From the NCBI GenBank assembly GCA_017380475.1, contig JAFODX010000073.1, forward strand, positions 1 through 8,277: a stretch of DNA of 8,277 nt, in the 5' to 3' direction. This document shows, in pieces, positions 5,589-8,277 of this stretch. Under the pieces are notes generated by a model. The model saw only the letters and a program-made list of their open reading frames with translations. It was not told where the DNA came from and did not search any database. This stretch comes from Clostridia bacterium. GTDB taxonomy: Bacteria; Bacillota; Clostridia; UBA1381. The translations under genes and the position numbers were made by a program. Within the stretch, counting starts at the first letter, position 1; each line of letters starts with the position of its first letter.

Positions 5589-6163
5589 TGAATATAATAG
5601 ATATTAAAGAAAAGCTTAAAAAGGCACTTACCGAAAAACGTTACAATCACAGTATAAGCGTTGCCGATGAGGCGGTAAGGCTTGCAGAACTTTACGGTTA
5701 CGATAAAAACAAAGCATACCTTGCAGGGCTTGTTCACGACTGTGCAAAGTGTATTCCATACAGTGAGGCTGTGAATATGGGTTGTGAGCTTGACCGTGAA
5801 ACGCTTGCGTGTCCGGGTGTTGTTCATGCACCGGTGGGTGCATATGTCGCAGAATACGAATACGGAATAACAGATACAGAAATACTTGACGCAATCCGGT
5901 ATCATACAGTTGCAAGAGAGAATATGACTTTGCTTGACAAGATTATATATCTTGCAGATATAACCGAGCCGTACCGTGACTTTGACGGCGTGGATAAATT
6001 ACGCAAACTGTGCAACGAAAATATTGACCTTGCATTTTGCGAGGCTTTAAGACGTTCAGTTGTATTCAATATAGAAAAAGGAAATATAATACACCCCAAC
6101 ACGCTCTATGCGTGGAATGAGATGTGTATAAAAAACAAACAACCAAGGGAGGAAAACAAATGA
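5588..6163 (+). CDS. yqeK: YqeK-family HD-domain hydrolase (symmetrical Ap4A phosphatase)
   Basis: The ATG at 5588 gives 191 residues, the usual YqeK length, and overlaps the nadD stop as TGATG. A TTG at 5552 in frame would add twelve residues inside nadD but is less likely. The HD metal site is complete: His21 in RYNHSISVA, His50-Asp51 in GLVHDCAK, His80 in VVHAPVG, His106 in RYHTV and Asp124 in IIYLAD. The last part, ITEPYRDFDGVDKLR, is the YqeK-specific stretch. Family members cleave diadenosine tetraphosphate symmetrically into two ADP with a di-iron centre, lowering this stress nucleotide. YqeK sits beside nadD in most Firmicutes, and the two are sometimes fused. Here the coupling is by the one-base overlap. 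The stop overlaps the rsfS ATG by four bases. Function is inferred from family; the operon placement supports it. Confidence 0.95.
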   Translation: MNIIDIKEKLKKALTEKRYNHSISVADEAVRLAELYGYDKNKAYLAGLVHDCAKCIPYSEAVNMGCELDRETLACPGVVHAPVGAYVAEYEYGITDTEILDAIRYHTVARENMTLLDKIIYLADITEPYRDFDGVDKLRKLCNENIDLAFCEALRRSVVFNIEKGNIIHPNTLYAWNEMCIKNKQPREENK

Positions 6164-6504
6164 CAGCAAACGAAAAATCACAGGCTGTTGTAAAGGCACT
6201 TGAAGATAAGAAAGCTTCAAATATCGAAGTGATTGATGTTAAAGAACGCACATCTTTGAGTGAGTATTTTGTTATTGCATCCTGTCAGTCAACCGTTCAG
6301 GTGCGTGCGTGTGCCGATGAGGTTGAGGAGCAGTTGGAAAAGGCGGGTATTGATGTCCGTCATAAAGAAGGTTACAGCACAGGTTCATGGGTTTTGATGG
6401 ACTACGGCGATGTGGTTGTACACGTTATGCAGCAGGAAATGCGTGAGTTCTACGGCATAGAACGCCTATGGGACGATGCAGGAAAAATACTTACAGAAGA
6501 ATAA
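6160..6504 (+). CDS. rsfS: Ribosome silencing factor RsfS (Iojap/DUF143)
   Basis: This 114-residue protein covers the whole RsfS/Iojap fold. Characteristic stretches are ERTSLSEYFVIASCQS at 29-44, VRHKEGYSTGSWVLMDYGDVVVHV at 66-89 (conserved GxxxGxWVLxDxGDVVVHV) and EMREFYGIERLWDDA at 93-107 (conserved FY-LE-LW). RsfS binds ribosomal protein L14 and blocks joining of the subunits when nutrients run low. The chosen ATG at 6160 has AAGGGAGG at 6145-6152, the strongest ribosome binding site in the window, and overlaps the yqeK stop (ATGA). An in-frame GTG at 6124 would add twelve residues that do not fit the family, so it was not used. The strong site inside the yqeK end suggests RsfS is made at a higher level than NadD or YqeK. 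leuS follows after 17 bases. Confidence 0.96.
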   Translation: MTANEKSQAVVKALEDKKASNIEVIDVKERTSLSEYFVIASCQSTVQVRACADEVEEQLEKAGIDVRHKEGYSTGSWVLMDYGDVVVHVMQQEMREFYGIERLWDDAGKILTEE

Positions 6505-6521
6505 GAAAGAGGTAAATAGAA

Positions 6522-8277
6522 ATGGCAGATTACAATTTTAAAGAAATCGAAAAGAAATGGCAGGACAAATGGGAAGAGGCTCATGCGTTTGAAGCGGTAA
6601 ACGGCTCAGACAAGGAGAAGTTCTTCGGTCTTATTGAGTTTCCGTACCCGTCAGGTCAGGGTTTGCACGTAGGTCATCCCAGAAGCTATACTGCAATGGA
6701 CATCATTGCAAGAAAGCGTCGTATGCAGGGATACAATGTGCTTTATCCTATAGGCTGGGACGCATTCGGCTTGCCGGCTGAAAACTATGCTATTCAGAAC
6801 AACGTTCATCCTGCGGTTATCACTGCAAAGAACATTGCAAACTTTACACGTCAGCTTAAGATGCTTGGCTTCTCATTTGACTGGTCAAGAGAAATAAACA
6901 CAACAGACCCCAACTACTACAAGTGGACACAGTGGATATTCTTACAGCTATTCAAGAAAGGTCTTGCATACAAGCAGGAAATGCCGATAAACTGGTGTAC
7001 ATCATGTAACGTAGGTCTTGCAAACGAAGAGGTTGTAAATGGCGTTTGTGAGCGTTGCGGCGGTGAGGTTGTACAGAAGCGTCAGAGCCAGTGGATGCTC
7101 AAAATCACAGAGTATGCACAGCGTCTTATTGATGACCTTGATGATATTGACTTCCTTGAGAAGATTAAGACACAGCAGAGAAACTGGATTGGCAGAAGTG
7201 AGGGTGCAGAGGTTAAGTTCACATTGACATCAGGCGATGAAATGGTTGTATATACAACAAGATGTGACACACTCTTCGGTGCAACATATACAGTTATTTC
7301 ACCGGAGCATCCGTTGATTGAAAAGCTTGCCGATAAGCTCACAAACTATGATGAGGTAAAGGCATATCAGGCAGCTGCTGCAAAGAAATCAGAATTTGAA
7401 AGAACAGAGCTTGCAAAGGAGAAGACCGGCGTGAGACTTATGGGCGTTAACGCAATTAACCCCGTAACCGGTACAGAGATACCTGTGTTTGTGTCAGACT
7501 ATGTACTTGTAACATACGGCACAGGTGCAATTATGGCAGTTCCTGCTCATGATACACGTGACTGGGAGTTTGCAAAGGCATTCGATTTGCCGATAATTGA
7601 AGTTGTATCAGGCGGTAAGGATGTAAATGAAGAAGCTTACACAGACGTTGCGAGCGGAACAATGGTAAACTCAGGCTTTTTGACAGGTATGGCAGTAAAG
7701 GACGCTATCCCTGCAATGATAGACTATCTTGAAAAAGAAGGACTTGGCACACGCAAGGTTAACTACAAGCTCCGTGACTGGGTATTCTCACGTCAGAGAT
7801 ATTGGGGTGAGCCGATTCCGATTATACACTGTCCGAAGTGCGGTCAGGTACCCGTACCTGAAGACGAGCTTCCGCTTGTGCTTCCTGACATGGAAGAGTT
7901 CAAGCCCGGCGAGAACGGTGAATCACCGCTTGCAAATGCAACAGACTGGATAAATGTAACTTGTCCGTGCTGTGGTGCACCTGCAAAGCGTGAAACAGAT
8001 ACAATGCCACAGTGGGCAGGTTCAAGCTGGTATTTCTTAAGATATGCTGATGCACATAACGATAACGCACTTGCATCAAAAGAAGCTCTTGATTACTGGT
8101 CACCGGTTGATTGGTATAACGGTGGTATGGAGCATACAACACTTCACTTATTATATTCAAGATTCTGGCACAAGTTCCTCTATGATATCGGCGTAGTTCC
8201 GACAAAGGAACCGTATCAGAAGAGAACATCTCACGGTATGATTCTTGGTGAAAATGGCGAAAAGATGTCAAAGTCAC
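6522..8277 (+). CDS. leuS: Leucyl-tRNA synthetase, N-terminal 585 residues (truncated by window edge)
   Basis: The gene charges tRNA-Leu with leucine in the cytoplasm. The first 585 codons are present out of about 800 in Firmicutes; the window ends exactly on the KMSKS loop (residues 581-585). The class I HIGH motif reads HVGH at 49-52, within [15 protein letters not shown] zinc finger-like set is Cys159, Cys162, Cys176 and Cys179, and a second set at Cys437, Cys440, Cys481 and Cys484 lies further on. The CP1 editing domain spans about 223-415, with [11 protein letters not shown] at 245-255 and [19 protein letters not shown] at 333-351; the editing Asp is most likely Asp347. [11 protein letters not shown] at 498-508 is the catalytic-core stretch. 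The usual Pro in TTRPDT is Cys here, perhaps lineage-typical. ATG at 6522 follows AAAGAGG at 6506-6512. It is the fifth gene of the operon and has no T-box leader. Confidence 0.98.
   Translation, partial: MADYNFKEIEKKWQDKWEEAHAFEAVNGSDKEKFFGLIEFPYPSGQGLHVGHPRSYTAMDIIARKRRMQGYNVLYPIGWDAFGLPAENYAIQNNVHPAVITAKNIANFTRQLKMLGFSFDWSREINTTDPNYYKWTQWIFLQLFKKGLAYKQEMPINWCTSCNVGLANEEVVNGVCERCGGEVVQKRQSQWMLKITEYAQRLIDDLDDIDFLEKIKTQQRNWIGRSEGAEVKFTLTSGDEMVVYTTRCDTLFGATYTVISPEHPLIEKLADKLTNYDEVKAYQAAAAKKSEFERTELAKEKTGVRLMGVNAINPVTGTEIPVFVSDYVLVTYGTGAIMAVPAHDTRDWEFAKAFDLPIIEVVSGGKDVNEEAYTDVASGTMVNSGFLTGMAVKDAIPAMIDYLEKEGLGTRKVNYKLRDWVFSRQRYWGEPIPIIHCPKCGQVPVPEDELPLVLPDMEEFKPGENGESPLANATDWINVTCPCCGAPAKRETDTMPQWAGSSWYFLRYADAHNDNALASKEALDYWSPVDWYNGGMEHTTLHLLYSRFWHKFLYDIGVVPTKEPYQKRTSHGMILGENGEKMSKS

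Noticed and set aside
6124..6159. GTG start twelve codons upstream for rsfS
   Set aside because: The ATG at 6160 is directly served by AAGGGAGG and gives the usual RsfS N terminus.
7900..8277. Leftward open frame of 125 codons at the right edge
   Set aside because: It is antisense to the catalytic core of leuS and has no family resemblance.
1..8277. Mobile element, CRISPR array, tRNA, phage or defence system
   Set aside because: No transposase, integrase, repeat-spacer array, cloverleaf or defence-type gene was seen; every large reading frame belongs to a recognisable family.

Overview
This window looks like ordinary chromosome of a low- to moderate-GC Gram-positive bacterium, most likely class Clostridia (a gut Oscillospirales- or Lachnospirales-type genome). 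The basis is AT-rich sigma-A promoters, strong AGGAGG-like ribosome binding sites, LeuRS, NadD, YqeK and YhbY sequences that read as Firmicutes proteins, and the gene order yhbY-nadD-yqeK-rsfS, which matches yqeI-yqeJ-yqeK-yqeL of Bacillus subtilis. The assignment is by eye; no search was run.

Region 1 (1-2957) is accessory metabolism. A LysR-family regulator, cut by the left edge, is transcribed leftward. It faces a rightward EamA/DMT-type ten-helix transporter, which is followed after one base by a cytoplasmic alpha/beta hydrolase. A TIM-barrel sugar-phosphate isomerase/epimerase-like protein comes next, under its own near-perfect promoter that carries two nested inverted repeats. The arrangement suggests a small transport, ester-hydrolysis and isomerisation module, with the LysR protein as probable regulator; the substrate cannot be read from the sequence.

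Region 2 (2955-4530) starts with a long perfect hairpin that serves as a shared terminator for two convergent genes. The second gene is a leftward ComM/YifB-type AAA+ ATPase. Family members act in DNA uptake and recombination.

Region 3 (4531-8277) begins with a back-to-back promoter region. It then holds a tightly packed rightward operon: yhbY (ribosome assembly), nadD (NAD synthesis), yqeK (Ap4A hydrolase), rsfS (ribosome silencing) and leuS (leucyl-tRNA synthetase, cut by the right edge inside its KMSKS motif). The first four genes overlap by 4, 1 and 4 bases. The operon links ribosome maturation, NAD supply, an alarmone phosphatase and leucine charging, and it has no room for a T-box leader ahead of leuS.

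I see no mobile element, CRISPR array, tRNA, rRNA or phage gene. I found no clear sign of a new multi-gene system. The most interesting parts are the regulatory dyads, the stop-codon-embedding terminator and the uncharacterised transporter-hydrolase-isomerase module.
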